Shown one piece after another: positions 37,540-50,046 of a DNA stretch of 64,000 nucleotides. The first letter of the stretch is position 1; each line of letters begins with the position of its first letter. The DNA comes from Labia minor (taxonomy: Eukaryota; Arthropoda; Insecta; Dermaptera; Spongiphoridae). Made by a program: the position numbers and the translations under genes. The DNA lies in contig OY720344.1 in assembly GCA_963082975.1 (NCBI GenBank), positions 27,563,172-27,627,171 of the forward strand, written 5' to 3'. The notes under the pieces were generated by a model that saw only the letters and a list, made by a program, of their open reading frames with translations, did not search any database and was not told where the DNA came from.

Positions 37540-37990
37540 CACTTATCTGTTTGACCATGGAGATTGGGAAAGGGAATTCGCCGTCTCGCGTGTCTTGGAT
37601 GATCGCCCTGCTGCAGATTGATTGCCAATTGATCCAGTTATCAATTGGCTTTGGAAACCCTTCGAGTTTCCAACGTATTAACTGGACCTCAACGGATCCA
37701 ACGTGGCAGAAATGGTCCTCCTCAGGAACCAGTGGGTTTGCCCTCTCGGAAAAAACTCGGAAGCACAGGGCCGGCAGCTGAAGTCTCTGTAGCAGCGTTG
37801 ACGATCCCAAATTGCACCACGTTCATGTTGTAAATATGAACGGGCCAAATGCTAGTGAAGTCAACAGGCGGCGGCGGACGGGCCTAAAGACGGCAGACAA
37901 AGAGGCAAGGGCGGCAAGACAACAACAAGGCTGAACAAGGCTATTCAGAGCGCTCGGTCGGCTTTTTATGGAGATATGTAAGGGTGGGGA
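37540..37990. other. GC-richer block, possible exon or promoter, strand undecided
   Basis: The block has several long open frames: 37455-37781 (+, 108 codons), 37645-37833 (+, 62), 37430-37810 (-, 126). The minus strand also offers ATG AACGTGGTGCAATTTGGG behind a leader that follows CATAAAAAGCC, a weak TATA-like word near 37965. No frame contains a domain I recognise, and open frames on all sides are expected in such sequence. A G/C-rich GGCGGCGGCGGACGGGCC sits at about 37869. It lies 0.7 kb before the CUB-like exon and might belong to the same gene. Confidence 0.3.
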
Positions 37991-38693
37991 ATGTCACTCA
38001 TTAGGGGTGGTAAGGGAGGGAGGTGGTCAAATTTATTAATTTATTACAATAAAAATAGATATTTAAAATTATAAATGAAATTAACTTAAAATTTTCGATA
38101 TATATTCCATAATTACTTAACACTAACATTTATAATTACTTAATTTAATTAATATATAAACATAATCGGAGGGCGGTAATTCAAATTAATTTGAATTTAG
38201 GTTCAATGCGGAACCAATATATATTAATTTATTAATATTATAATTTTATTTATTTATTCATTATTTATTAAAAAATGTTCGTTTATTCTTTAGCTTTTAA
38301 AATATTTAGAAATTTATATTTTGTTTTTTAATTGGTTTATTTATTCATTATGTATTCATTACTTATGGATTTTTGATTTTTTTTTTAAATAGAACTAAAG
38401 ATGAAATAATCGACTTTTAATGTATATATTTTCTTCAATTTAAATTTAGATTAATTAATTGTGTTGGTTAAAAATAACTCAAAGGTGCGTGTAGGATTTA
38501 ATATCCGTCCTGGAAGTGAAATATTGACTATTCACGCCCTTTTAAGTTATAGTACCCTTTTTTAAATTCAAATTAATACTATATTAGACTTACCGTAATG
38601 TTTCTATCGTAGCATAGAGATTATTTTAAATTTACATATTTTCATGATTATCTCATAATTAATGATATAATTTTACATTGTAATTTGTTTCAG

Positions 38694-38830
38694 TGTGTAA
38701 TCGTACATACTATGGTGATGCTGGCTTCACTTATGATTTGAGTCTTCAGAAACCATTGGAAGAGCGTTTGCCCTTTCTCTGTCATCTGACATTTACAGCA
38801 AACGGACAACAACATGGAGAGCTTGTACAG
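38694..38830 (+). CDS. Internal exon, CUB-like domain of a secreted or membrane protein
   Basis: A 137-bp open segment is framed by a good acceptor (TTGTTTCAG|TG) and a consensus donor (CAG|GTAAGT). It begins with two bases of a split codon (phase 1) and ends in phase 0. The 45 residues start CNRTYYGDAGFTYDLSLQKP and continue LEERLPFLCHLTFTANGQQH then GELVQ. The two cysteines, the tyrosine/aspartate-rich start and the FLCHLTFTA beta-strand resemble a CUB domain, a beta-sandwich module of extracellular proteins. Codon use is less A/T-biased than the flanks. The neighbouring exons are not identified within the window, so introns exceed several kb or the other exons are too short to see. A conserved extracellular domain of another type is possible. 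Confidence 0.62.
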
Positions 38831-40336
38831 GTAAGTTGCTTTTATTTTATTTTATAATCATTTATATATTTACATTTTAAATTCTAATCTATTCTTTTTA
38901 ATCATTTTTTTAATAAAAACGTAAAACGACATTTTCATGGAATAATTTTACTTTTTTAACGAGAAATGAAGATAATAACTTTATAAAATAATTTACATTA
39001 AACAAAAATGTCTATATTTTTCTCATTTAGACAATACATATATATACATCGTATATATCTGTTATACACATTAAGATAAATTGAACTAGTCACCATTTTT
39101 GTTATTATTTAATTTATTACATTAAAATTAGATTTTTTGAACAAGAAATATAAGCCAGCTTTTCTACTTGTATTAGTTTCCCTCGGACTACTTATAAAAT
39201 ATTAATTTCACTCTGATTAATAATTTTTAAAATTCTATACGACTTCAGTTAAAATATAATAAAACTTCAGAGAGGGAATCATGATAGAAATTTATTTAAC
39301 GCCTTTTGTCTATGATGAGTTGAGAAATCTTATTTTATTATTATTTTTTTTTATTTTAATTTCAAAACCAAATGGTTTCTGGTATTTATTTTTAAAACCA
39401 CTTTTGAAATTCATTCATTTAATTTAATGACAAAGTTATTTGTTTGCTTGTTTTTTTTTTATTTATTTATTTTTTTATTGTTCAGATAATTAGAATCTAG
39501 AATTGAAACCAGTCAATTAAGTTGATTTTATAATAAAATAATGAAAAAAAAAAATTAAAAAATTTTAATTAAGTTTGTTTTTAATAGTCATTAATTATTT
39601 TATAACTAAATAATGTATGTATATACATGGCATTGGGAAAAATTTATTGAACAGGTGTCTCTCTTAGTCAGATGACGGCGAATCAACTGTGGATAGATTA
39701 ATATAAAAACCAAATTTTATTTCTTTATAGAATATACAAATATTCGTTATATATATTGTAATGATATTTTAAAAATATCATTAATCCTTAAAATAAATGA
39801 AATAATAAAATTTATTTATTTAATAATAAATTTATTTGTGGAAAGGATTATGATTGTAATATGTTTCCCCTGAAGAGACTAGTTGGAAAGTCAGACGGGC
39901 AGTCGTTCTGTAGCTAGCGTCCCGAGTAGATGGACTTTATTGGAGGAAAAAAGGACCACCATTCACCAGTCCACTGATAATCGCTTATATAAGGACCGGC
40001 TACATCATTTTTTAACAAGAAATATTGTGTTTTTCAAGAAGGATTGTTTTTTTTTAATTTTTTTTATCTAAAAATTAAAAAAAATTGTTTTACAACAAAT
40101 ATTGTCTTCCCTTTTATTCTTTTTTTATAAAAAATATAAAAATAAATTTTTTTGTATATAAAATTATAATTAAAAGATTTATACATTTAAATCTAAAGGT
40201 TTATTTTTAAACATTAAATATAATAAATCTTATAATAAATTTTTAATTCTTAATTTTAAATATAATTTTTTTCTCTTCTTTTAGTCCGGGTCAGTTCTCG
40301 CCCATTCAAAGTTCAACCTTTGCCCAATACACATTT
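38831..40336. other. AT-rich, probably intronic DNA
   Basis: Follows the donor site of the CUB-like exon and is probably its downstream intron. It is A/T-rich. A small block at 39870-40015 has TTATATAAGGACCGG and a 62-codon frame without a motif. No further exon with matching phase 0 was recognised. Confidence 0.4.
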
Positions 40337-40490
40337 GAGACCAAACATTCTTTTTCTTAAAATTTCCCCCTTCTATATCTTTACCTTATAAAAAAAATCA
40401 TTACATCATTACATGAGACCAAACCCTTAATTTTCATAAAATTTCCCCCTGCCAAATTCTTCCTATTTATAAAAAAATCATTACAATAGA
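40337..40490 (+). repeat. Two tandem 78-bp units
   Basis: GAGACCAAAC starts at 40337 and again at 40415. Each unit continues through AAAATTTCCCCCT and a TATAAAAAAATCATTACA-like end. The units differ at several positions, so the duplication is not recent. Noncoding. Confidence 0.7.
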
Positions 40491-43048
40491 TATATATTTT
40501 TATTATTAATAGAATGCTGATGTGAAATTGTTTTCATTTTAGAATTGTCCTAAATCTATTAACTTTTATTTTATTTTTCCACGGAAATAGCTAGAAATCG
40601 ATTAAAGGAATAATATTCTTATTATTTGATTTTACCTGTTAGGAAAAATATCACAAATATATCAAATAAATTGAAATATTTTTTAATTAAAGAATGAAAT
40701 TAGATAGATCTATAATAATTTTGAAAGTATCTTTTTTAATTAATTAATCTCTAACAATATTCTTTATTCTTTATATGCATTTTTTTCATCTCTTATACTT
40801 TTACAGAAATTTGTATTACTTATTATTTATAATTGCTTCTTTTTCTCCCCCACACTGTAGTCTCTTATTCCTCCTATTTATGTAACATAAAGTTCTTTGT
40901 CTATTTGGTCATATTGAGTTATCAAATGCCTTCAACAGATGTCCTGCCAAAACTCACTCTTATTGATTGTACAAAATGAACAATAACAATAACAGATTAA
41001 TGATCTAATATCATCTGGAGCTCTTGTTTATAAATTATCTATTATTACCTACTAATAAATATATACTCTGCATTTCACCTACATACAAATTTAAATACAA
41101 TTTATAATAATAATAATAAATTATCTAATCTACAATAACAATTCATAACAACCATAATTCAATTCTATTTATATTTTAATTTATTTTTTTTTAATTTGTA
41201 GAATGCCGATTTAATACTTTCTTGACGGCATAATTAAAGAATTAAAAATCGAACAAGTTCTGTTCTGTCTTTAAAATAATAATAATAATATAGGAATAGG
41301 AACAGTTGTTTAAAAGTGTATTGTGAGAAAATGGTTCCTTGATAAAGTACAAAATGGAAAGAAAGAAATAGAAAGCTTTCTTCCGTATAGGAAAGCATAA
41401 TTCTTGAAGGATGTAATGGAAAATGGAATAAGATTTAAGAGAGCAAATAGAAATACAAAATCCTGAGTAATAATAATTGTTTACTTTTAAACATTCGAAT
41501 CTTTAGAATATTATTTATTCATTGCATTGAAAAGAGAAAATGAAACTTTTCTGGTAGAGGTGCTCGACATGAGCAATAACGTTCCTAATAATAAACTATT
41601 TCTATTTATATATGTATATAAACTTATACAAAGCTAAATTCGATATAGGAGGAGTTTAAGACTTGTCGAAAATGTAACTTGTTTCAAGTTTTAATTCACT
41701 CGAGTCATTCACAATCGCAAGCCCAAATGGAAACTTATCTAAAAACTTTTTTAAGATAAAATTAACTTGCCAAATAAATTTATACAGTACCAGTTAAATT
41801 AATTAATCGAATTGAATTGATTTGATTCAATATTCTTGAAACTTAGCTAGTAAAGATTATTTCTTTTTTTTTTTTTTGAAACAACATTGTATTTTTTTGC
41901 GTTAAAATATTAATTATTGTATTTATTTAAATCCTTAATATAGGAATAAAAAAATATTTTTTCAATAATTTAAAAAAAATTTCCACACAAGAATTAAATA
42001 TATTATAATAATATAAAAATTCTTGATTGTAGAAATTTTTTTTCGATTTTTTTTTTAAATATTATCTTAAATTGTGTTTAAAATTTAAAAATCAATTTTA
42101 GTGTAAAAAACTAAATTTCAAAAAATCTTTTTAAGCGGAGGGAGAAAATTCAAGTACTTTAAAATAACATTATTTTTTATGTACCTTTACTAGATAGAAT
42201 AATAAATGTTGGGTGAGAACTAACCTAATATAAGCTTCTCTTTATGGGTATATCCATACGCCTTTCACTTCTTGAATAAGTAATTGAAATAATAGGCTTA
42301 ACGAACATATTGTATCTAAATTTATGGAATTATTTGAAATTCACCCCTTTCCTTTCTATCTTGTTTACAATGATGTTGTAACGATATTGGTGTGAGTTAG
42401 TTAGTTGAAGTTATTATATTTTATTGCGTATAATTGTGTCTCTTTATCTAACTATATTTATTGTTCAATTTATAAATATAAACAGGTTAAATTCAATTAT
42501 CAAAGAAAATATTAGAAATAAATTTAAACTACATAAAATTATTATTTTTTTTTTTATTATTATTCGATTTTGCGCTCGACTGATGATAAAAACGAGATCT
42601 TGGGAAACATTATCTGTGAAAATGTCTGTTCATTATTTCTTTAAAAGAATATCTATTTAATTCATTAAATATAGTTTCAATTATCAAGATGTTATTTATT
42701 TTCTAAGAAAACCATTTTCTTTCCATTCTTATTCTATAACATTAATAATTAAAAGATCAAAAGATTTAAAATTAATGAAATTTTTAAAAGTAGATATTTT
42801 ATACAAATGTTGGTTAATAGATTGAATAAAACTTAAGATTTGCGCTAAAATGAATATAAATAAATTATTATCATTAAATATTTTGATAGTATAAGTCTTC
42901 TGATTAAAAGATTTATCCGTAAATATAAGAAGAGATAAAATTGAAAAGGATTATTTTGCTGAATACTGTTTAATTTTGTTTTATTATTGTTCACTTTGAA
43001 AAATGATCACAATTATAAAATTACTTTATATATATATATATATATATA
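40491..43048. other. AT-rich DNA, no genes seen
   Basis: A/T-rich, probably intronic. The frame at 42424-42660 has the I/N/K/F composition expected by chance. It ends in a (TA)n run at 43027-43047, next to the repeat described below. Confidence 0.5.
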
Positions 43049-43110
43049 CTAGCTGCTCAGACCGCCTTCGGCGTTCTTCTCACCTCGATGTGGAGCTCTG
43101 CTCCCTCTAA
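43049..43110 (+). repeat. End of an interspersed repeat (ACTAGCTG type)
   Basis: ACTAGCTGCTCAGACCGCCT directly follows a (TA)n run. A TATA-ACTAGCTG junction followed by a C-rich stretch with a small hairpin (GCCTTCGGC) is a form I know from widely dispersed arthropod repeats. Its other end may lie within 43110-43270, but no boundary was found. The class is unresolved. Confidence 0.35.
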
Positions 43111-43275
43111 CCCCCAAGTAATACATAGAATTTGATTGAAAGTCTGTATGTAAAAGGTTTTCATCCATTTTATTTCAATCAGTATATTACATAAAACATT
43201 CATTTGTTTTTGTGTTCTTATTTAAAATATATTTTAATTAAATTAATTAATTATATATTATTATTCTATATGTTA

Positions 43276-43432
43276 TATCTATCAATCTATCTCTGTGGCT
43301 CCACGGTAATCGAAAGTTCTTGGCCGCAACAACCACATTTTACCAAGTATCCCTATATATATATCTGGAGCTAAAACCATCTAACTACTACCCTGTCCCA
43401 TTTCTCTCACGTCCCTTCCTACATTGTCCACT
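43276..43432 (-). mobile_element. LINE 3' end relic (family 1)
   Basis: The same segment as at 5620-5765. On the + strand CTGTGGCTCCACGGTAATCG and TTCTTGGCCGCAACAACCAC can be aligned, followed by the complement of the WMVV..DR..W block. The minus-strand 3' tail is a GATAGATTGATAGATA-type microsatellite, as in the first copy, which supports a shared template-primed insertion mechanism. The copy is damaged and truncated at its 5' side. Confidence 0.6.
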
Positions 43433-43692
43433 TACATGAAAATCCAATTATGAGATCAAAATTAAAATTATTTATTCATATAATCTTAAAAATTAAAAGA
43501 AGTATTATAGTCGCAATGTGAATATAAGAAAAATAAAAATATTATAAACATTCTTTGTATTGTATTCTTTGCGCTGCTGGATGACAACAAGTATATAAGT
43601 AAAAATATAAGTAAAAATAAAAAAAATTTTAAATTCTGAGCAATGTGCAGACAAAAACCTTTTATATATATATAATATACGATCTTATAGTG

Positions 43693-44482
43693 AAGGGATT
43701 CCCAACCTTTTATCTATGTCGACCCCTTTTAAACTTGCTTCTCGTTAAATAGACTCTTTTTTATACACTTCAAGTATATTAATAAAGGTTAACATAGAAC
43801 TATGAGTATTTAATATATAGTATATATTTATAATTTTACAAAAAAAGTAAACATTTTTATTCCTTTAGTGCTAGTAGAACTAATATTTTTAACAAAACTT
43901 CCAATTCAATATTTGATAAATTAATAATTTCATAAATGATTAATAGGCATTCCTTTCTGCAAAAAAAATAATGTGAAAGTTGATGTTGGTATTTTTTGAT
44001 AATGTTTTTAATATCAGGTTCGAATTGTGATTAATAATAAATTTCACAACTTTCCTATACAATAATATACCTAATAAATATTATCAAATATTTTACTAAT
44101 TAATAATTATTGAAAAATATTAATTTACAAAAAAAAAAATCAATTTAAAAAAAAACTAATTAAAATTAATGGTATTTTATCTAGATTGAAAATTTAAAAC
44201 GAAAATTCCATTGGGAAATTGCTTAAAAAATACCTTAAAACAAGGATGATTAAATAAATATATCAAATTGTAATAATTATAACTTTAATAAATACTACTA
44301 CTATCAGGATCTGATGACAATTGTACGTATTTTCTTTTTTATTTAGCTTTTATTTCATATACTAATACTTTACTTTTTAACTGATTGAAAGAGGAAATTT
44401 CAACATCGACCTCCACTAACCCCTCAGATTCTGTCGATCCTTTTCAAAGCTCCATTTGAACGTTAGAAATCCCTATTATAGA
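43693..44482. mobile_element. Possible degraded hAT-like element
   Basis: The left end AGGGATTCCCAACCTTTTAT and the right end AACGTTAGAAATCCCT form an imperfect inverted pair. CAGGGNTTCCCAACC-type termini are common in hAT MITEs. 'Gtcgaccccttttaaac' on the left faces 'gtcgatccttttcaaagc' on the right. Flanks show similar TATAG words but no clean 8-bp duplication. The interior is A/T-rich and noncoding. The ends are approximate. Confidence 0.4.
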
Positions 44483-44695
44483 GAGACACCTTTTTAAAAC
44501 TAATAAATACTAAAAATAACATTTGAAGTTAAAATATTACATTAAGATAAAATGTTTAAAAATGTTTAATAATAAATAATCTTAAACTAATTTATTCTAA
44601 TAGCAATAATTGGAACAATACTACCTAGTTAAAAAATACATCAATGGTATAAATAATATTATAAATTCTTATCACAAGTGATTTTTTCTATTTTT

Positions 44696-45150
44696 ACTTT
44701 CCCGCATACTTCGTATAAGGGAAGTATTGGAATCGTCAAAAATTTCGACTTCGAGATTTCGATAGATCTTGACGTTTTAGACCTCCCTGAGTCTGAAAAT
44801 TCCATTTTTCGAATTATGTCTGTGTGTGTGTATGTATGGATGTATGTAATGTTTGTCTGTGAGCAAATTTACTTAGAAACTAATCAAGCTAGGACTTCGA
44901 AATTTGGTACACCGATATTATTCACAGTTTGTAGATTTCTATCAAAATTTCGTCAAAATCGGTTAACCAGAAGTGGTACTTTACCTACACTGGTTACATT
45001 TACCTTTCAAGTAAAGTACCAGTTTGCTTCGAGATATTTGCTTCATATTTTGTATATAGATTTAAAAATATGAAAAAAATTCAGATACCAAATTTCATCA
45101 TGATCTGACTACGGGAAGTGACATTTTACCTATACAAGTAGCGTTTAACT
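44696..45150 (-). repeat. Repeat family B, related to family A, reversed
   Basis: Read on the minus strand, the terminal about 80 bp correspond to the ends at 6962 and 56044: a TCGAAATTTTTGACGATTCC phrase, then AATACT and a hairpin. Here the hairpin is ACTTTCCC-GC-ATAC-TTC-GTAT-AA-GGGAAGT on the + strand (44696-44725), a two-part stem unlike the other copies in sequence. Inside are GGTTAACCAGAAGTGGTACT and ACCAAATTTCATCATGATCT. The + frame 44678-45073 is an accident of the repeat. A second ATGCGGGAAA word at 45860 may mark its other end, with family C inserted between. Confidence 0.6.
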
Positions 45151-45600
45151 TTTTACCGACCGACGATAGTAAGGGAGGGGTATTGTTTTCACACCAAATT
45201 TCACATCTGGAGATTTTTACATATCTCCACGAATCATGCATTTTCTTAACAGAAAAAAGTATTTTTAGCATGATGTCTGTCCGTCCGTCCGTATAAATAT
45301 GTACAGCTTGAACGGCTCAACGGATTTTGATGAAATTTGGTATATTTACTTAATGCATCAGTATGATGAATTGATCAACTTTTCGTGCAAATCCGGAAAC
45401 CGGAAGTGCTAGTATTGCCGATCGAAGAGAGGAAGGGAAGGATTATTTTCATATCAAATTTCACGTGAGGACATATCTCCACGTGTTATGCACTTTGTAT
45501 TGGTTTTATCCTCGAGAAAAATCATCTTCATTAGTTTTTTCTTAATTTAAAATTAGATGACGTCACCCAGCACTTCATGACGTCACAGCCAGCTCTTATA
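45151..45600 (-). repeat. Repeat family C, copy 1
   Basis: Aligns over about 450 bp with 51511-52030. It begins TTTTTACCGACCGACGATAG and contains a short run of GTCC units and GATTTTGATGAAATTTGGTA, which on the minus strand gives the ACCAAATTTCATCAAAATC phrase common in arthropod repeats. It ends with two TGACGTCA sites about 20 bp apart. Orientation is assigned from that phrase. Noncoding. Truncated on its right side compared with copy 2. Confidence 0.7.
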
Positions 45601-48600
45601 TATTATAAATAAAATAAAACTAAAAATATTTATATTATATCCATATCTGTTTTTTTAGTAAAGTTACAGTTTACTTCCAGATAGTTTACATTTAAAATAT
45701 CAGTTAACCGGAAGTAGCACTTTATTCTATATATATATATAATATGAATGTTACCAAATATCAAATTTGACACCAATAAACTAACACGCCCTGGCTCTTG
45801 ATAAATACCAAGTTTACACATTCTAAATATTCATTCACAACTCTTTATATCTATTTATATGCGGGAAATTCTAGGTGAGGACCCTCCCGATTTTTAAACA
45901 TATAATTCAAAAAAGTGATTTTCTTTGTAAGCTAATCTTTTAAATTTTTTATTATTAGGTTGATTGTATCTCACTCACCTAAGAAGGATTATATGAAAAT
46001 AAATCGATTCAAGTAAATCTAATAAATTGGCTGAGATGATAGAAGTGAAAATATTTGTCATATCTCACTCTCTCTCTCTCTCTTTCGACTTGTGTCAGTT
46101 TAGACTACAAATGGTCAAAGTTTCTAAGCTGCTGGTTCCCTTTCTCTTCGTAGATGGGCCATCGTTTTAAATCAAATACGTTGAACGGAAAAACCGCCCA
46201 ATTCTTCGTTCAATCTCCCTCCCCCTCTTCATTCCTCTCTCTCCCTGCAGTTCAACCATAGGGGTTCAAAGCAGCCATTGGCGGAGTTATCTTAAATTCT
46301 CGGCGATCTTCAAATAGAGATGGGGTTACTCCTAAATTTTGGAATAATACATATCCCTCTGAATGAAATTCTTTGAAAGAGGTTGTTGTCAAGGAAGTTA
46401 AAAGGTTAATAGTCAGGTTGGTAGAGGTTTGCTTTAGTTGCTTTACTTTGACGCTCAAAGGCTAAAAAGCCTATATCGCCATCTCTTTATTGTTGGTTTT
46501 CCCAATACAAATATGAGAAAGAGCATTTATTTTGGACCCATAATAAATAAATAAATCAACGTTCAATATTGAATTTGTATCTTTAACTTTGTACATTTTT
46601 AAATCCTAAATCAATATTATGTGTTTTGTTCTTTCGTTTTTCTACACAAGACAAAGAAAGAATTTATTATTGATTTAGAGATTTTTGAAAAAAAAAAATT
46701 ATATTTTAGATTTACATATATTTATTTTTATAAGAAACTATCATAAAATATGTATTGTTTGAATTCATAAGAGAATAAAATTCTTAATTTTCTTCTAAAC
46801 CTCCTCGCCCCCCTCCCTATTTCTATTCTAATCTAAAAATAATTAAATAATTTAAAAAAATAATTGTTTTATTATACTCTTCGGTGACTCATTGTATTTG
46901 ATAGAATTAAAAAGATTAAAATGACAACCTTCAAAATTTATTTACTTTATTTTCTTTTTTTTAAAAAAATATTTGAAATATAAATACTAAACAGAAATAA
47001 TTTATATTTTAAGTGTTAGATAGTAAACAAAGATAGATCTGTAATAAAAAAAAAACAGTAACGAATGTTTTATGGCCCGTGGATTTTCTTTCAGTAAATA
47101 TTTACTATTATTATTTACTATTTTTTTAATCAGTTTAATAATTTCCTGTCATTTCCTATCTTTTAATCACGAGCAATTTTCTACATTTCCAAACTAATCA
47201 AATCCGGTCATTTATCAATAAATTGTAAAATAGAATTAGAGACACTTTTAATAATTGGTAATGTTGGATGGGGATGACCTAGTAATCAAAAAGGGAAAAT
47301 GAAAAGTTCGATCGGTCTATTTATTCTCTTTCGAATCAATTGGCAGGTTTTAAATTATTTTTCAAAGTCTAACAGGGTAAAAAAAATCAAGAATGATATA
47401 TATATATAAACTAATTATTTTTTCACTATTTAGAATTCATTTTTAGAAAAGAGTTGGCGAATACACACCTTACTATATAATTAAGAATATTTAATAATAA
47501 AATCTGTACTTTCCTAGACCATATATGATTGAATTATTTTAAAATAATATAATTTCATTATAGAAATATAATAATCTCCTTTAAAAGCAAAAATTAGGGC
47601 ACAAGGACTGTATCTTCTCTTAACTTCATTCTCATCAATTCAATTTAATGTTATTAGGTAGATAAATCGTTTCAATTTGAATTATTTTATCAAAATTATT
47701 TTAATAATTAATATAAAAAAAAAATACAATAATTGTCTATAGTTCTAGATCTGTAAAACTGGAATGTATGTGCCTGTGAATGTATGTATATTTAATATCG
47801 GAATGTCATAAAATGTGACAGAGAAATTCTGTGTACCAAAAAATGCATTGATGTTTTTTTTTTAATTTTATCTATCTATTTCAATTTAAAAATAATATAA
47901 TTTTTAAAATATATTTCTTAAGCAATAATAAAAAAACAATTAGACAACTTAATCTAAAAAAGATCAATGAATAAATATTTAATATGAATTTTAAATGAAA
48001 TAATGGGATTAATAAGATATAAATACTATATTACTTTTATGTTGAATATTCAAATTAAATTGTTTTGTAATATTTTTACATATGTGCATGAGGGTATAGA
48101 ATGGGGATAATATTAATATATATTATATAATAATTGCAGTAGAAAATTACATTTTTGATGTTACCCCATGTACATCACACTTAAACATCGATAGACTAGT
48201 TGGCGGTTGGTAGGCTGTTAGGTAGTGAATAGAAACCCCTGTCATTTAGGCAACCAATTTTCCAATTTTATTTTTTTGGTCTAAAAATATACATTATTTA
48301 AACATAGATATAAGTATGTAATTTTAATATAATTATATTTCATATTGGATTTAATAAAATAATAATGAAAATTCAAAAGCATTAATATGAACAATGAAAA
48401 TTTATTTAACAACTGGAATTATGCTTTAGTAACATTTATATTTTTAAAGAAAATGAGATTAGGAGTAGATGGGAGGACCAACAGAATACGAGAAGTTAAA
48501 AGTCAATTTCTTAAAAATGAAAATAATTCTTTAATAAGATTTGCTTTAAATTAAAATTATTGTTAACTTAAGTATAATTTAATTTAAAATATTTAAACTT

Positions 48601-50046
48601 TTAATTCAAATTATATTGTATCCATTTCTTTTTTTTCTTTGTTTGATTTTATTAAATAGAATTTTTACTAAAAAAATTATTAAATTGTAATATGACGTTT
48701 TGAAAAATAAACTGCAAATTGTTTTTAATTTACTTATGTAAGTAATACTTATATCATTTTTGTTAAAAAAATTGATATATGTTAGATTCTAAGTTAGAAA
48801 TAATATTGGAATGTTTAGTTTAGATTGCCTTTCTAATTTCATTAATTTTCATATTATAGTTTCGAAGTTTATATACAAACCATAGTATTAAGTTGAGAAG
48901 TATCGTGTTTAGGTACTCCATCCCGTTGTCCAATATTGTTAGCTTTCCGTAATATTCTCAAAGCTCTTTCTAAACTAATTGGTCGAATGAAGCTCTTTCC
49001 TAAGTTGGTTCATTCGTCTGAAGCGAATTGTTTCTAATATAATCACTTTTACAAAAGAAGATTATTTTGAAAAGAGGAGGAAATTCAATACCAAATAAAT
49101 CATTTGAAATGTATTTAAAGAAAATACATGTATTTAGATATACATTTGGATTTGTAACAAATAATCAACATCTGTCAGAATCATTCAATATAATAATAAC
49201 AATAAATCTTTAATAACTAGAAAAGGTTTAACTCCCTTTTCAACTTCCATTAAAGAAAGAAGCCTGAGATTATATTCCTGAAACTTATTATTATTATTAA
49301 TAATAATAAAATCATTTTATCACACCAGAATTTCTAATTTTATAATCAATTATGAATAAACATATATTAATTCTTATGTGTTAATAATATTTCAATTAAA
49401 TCAAATCTTTAATTTAATTTTTCGGATTCTTCAAATCTGCTAATAAAGTAAAAAATTATCTAATTAAAATAAACAGAAATATACCTATATATATATATAT
49501 AACATTAAAATTATATATCCATAAAATATTAATCTAATTTCGCCTTTTAGTGATATATAATATTTAATGAATCTTTATCTTAGTTAATTGTAATTTTATT
49601 TGATTTATTAATTTCATAATCCTTCCACAAAATTTACATATAACTCAAATAAATTTCAAATTCGAATTTTCGTTCTAATTCATATTTTGAATTTATTGCT
49701 ATTATTTCATAACTTTTTTAGGATGGTCAATTTTATATAAATAATTGTTTTACTTTTATATAAAAGAATAATAAACTTCAGATAATATTGAAGAATATTC
49801 CTTTGATCCAGTATTATTATTCACTGATTAGTTTTAGGAGCCATTGGTTGCCCATTTAAGACTCGTGAAAAAACTTAACTTATCCGAAAACGGCCATTTC
49901 TGGGTTTTTACCTTTATCTTCTTCCATTACGATCCCTATCTTATTTTATTTCTTTAAAACGGATCTCATTTAAAGTAAACCTACTCTTCTTAACGAAACT
50001 TTATATTTTTATATTTTATATTTGAAATTAAATATTTATATATATA
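45601..50046. other. AT-rich DNA with one unassigned block at 46080-46490
   Basis: The block at 46080-46490 begins with a (CT)n run and has a short ATG frame at 46153-46260 (MGHRFKSNTLNGKTAQFFVQ, 35 codons in all) behind an acceptor-like TTCTCTTCGTAG. A minus frame lies at 46252-46458. None has a known motif. A pyrimidine-rich CTCCCTCCCCCTCTTC stretch could be promoter or UTR. The rest is A/T-rich with no recognised features. Confidence 0.4.

Noticed and set aside
44678-45073. 131-codon + frame
   Set aside because: It is the complement of repeat family B, including its hairpin and GTGTGT microsatellite. It is not a gene.
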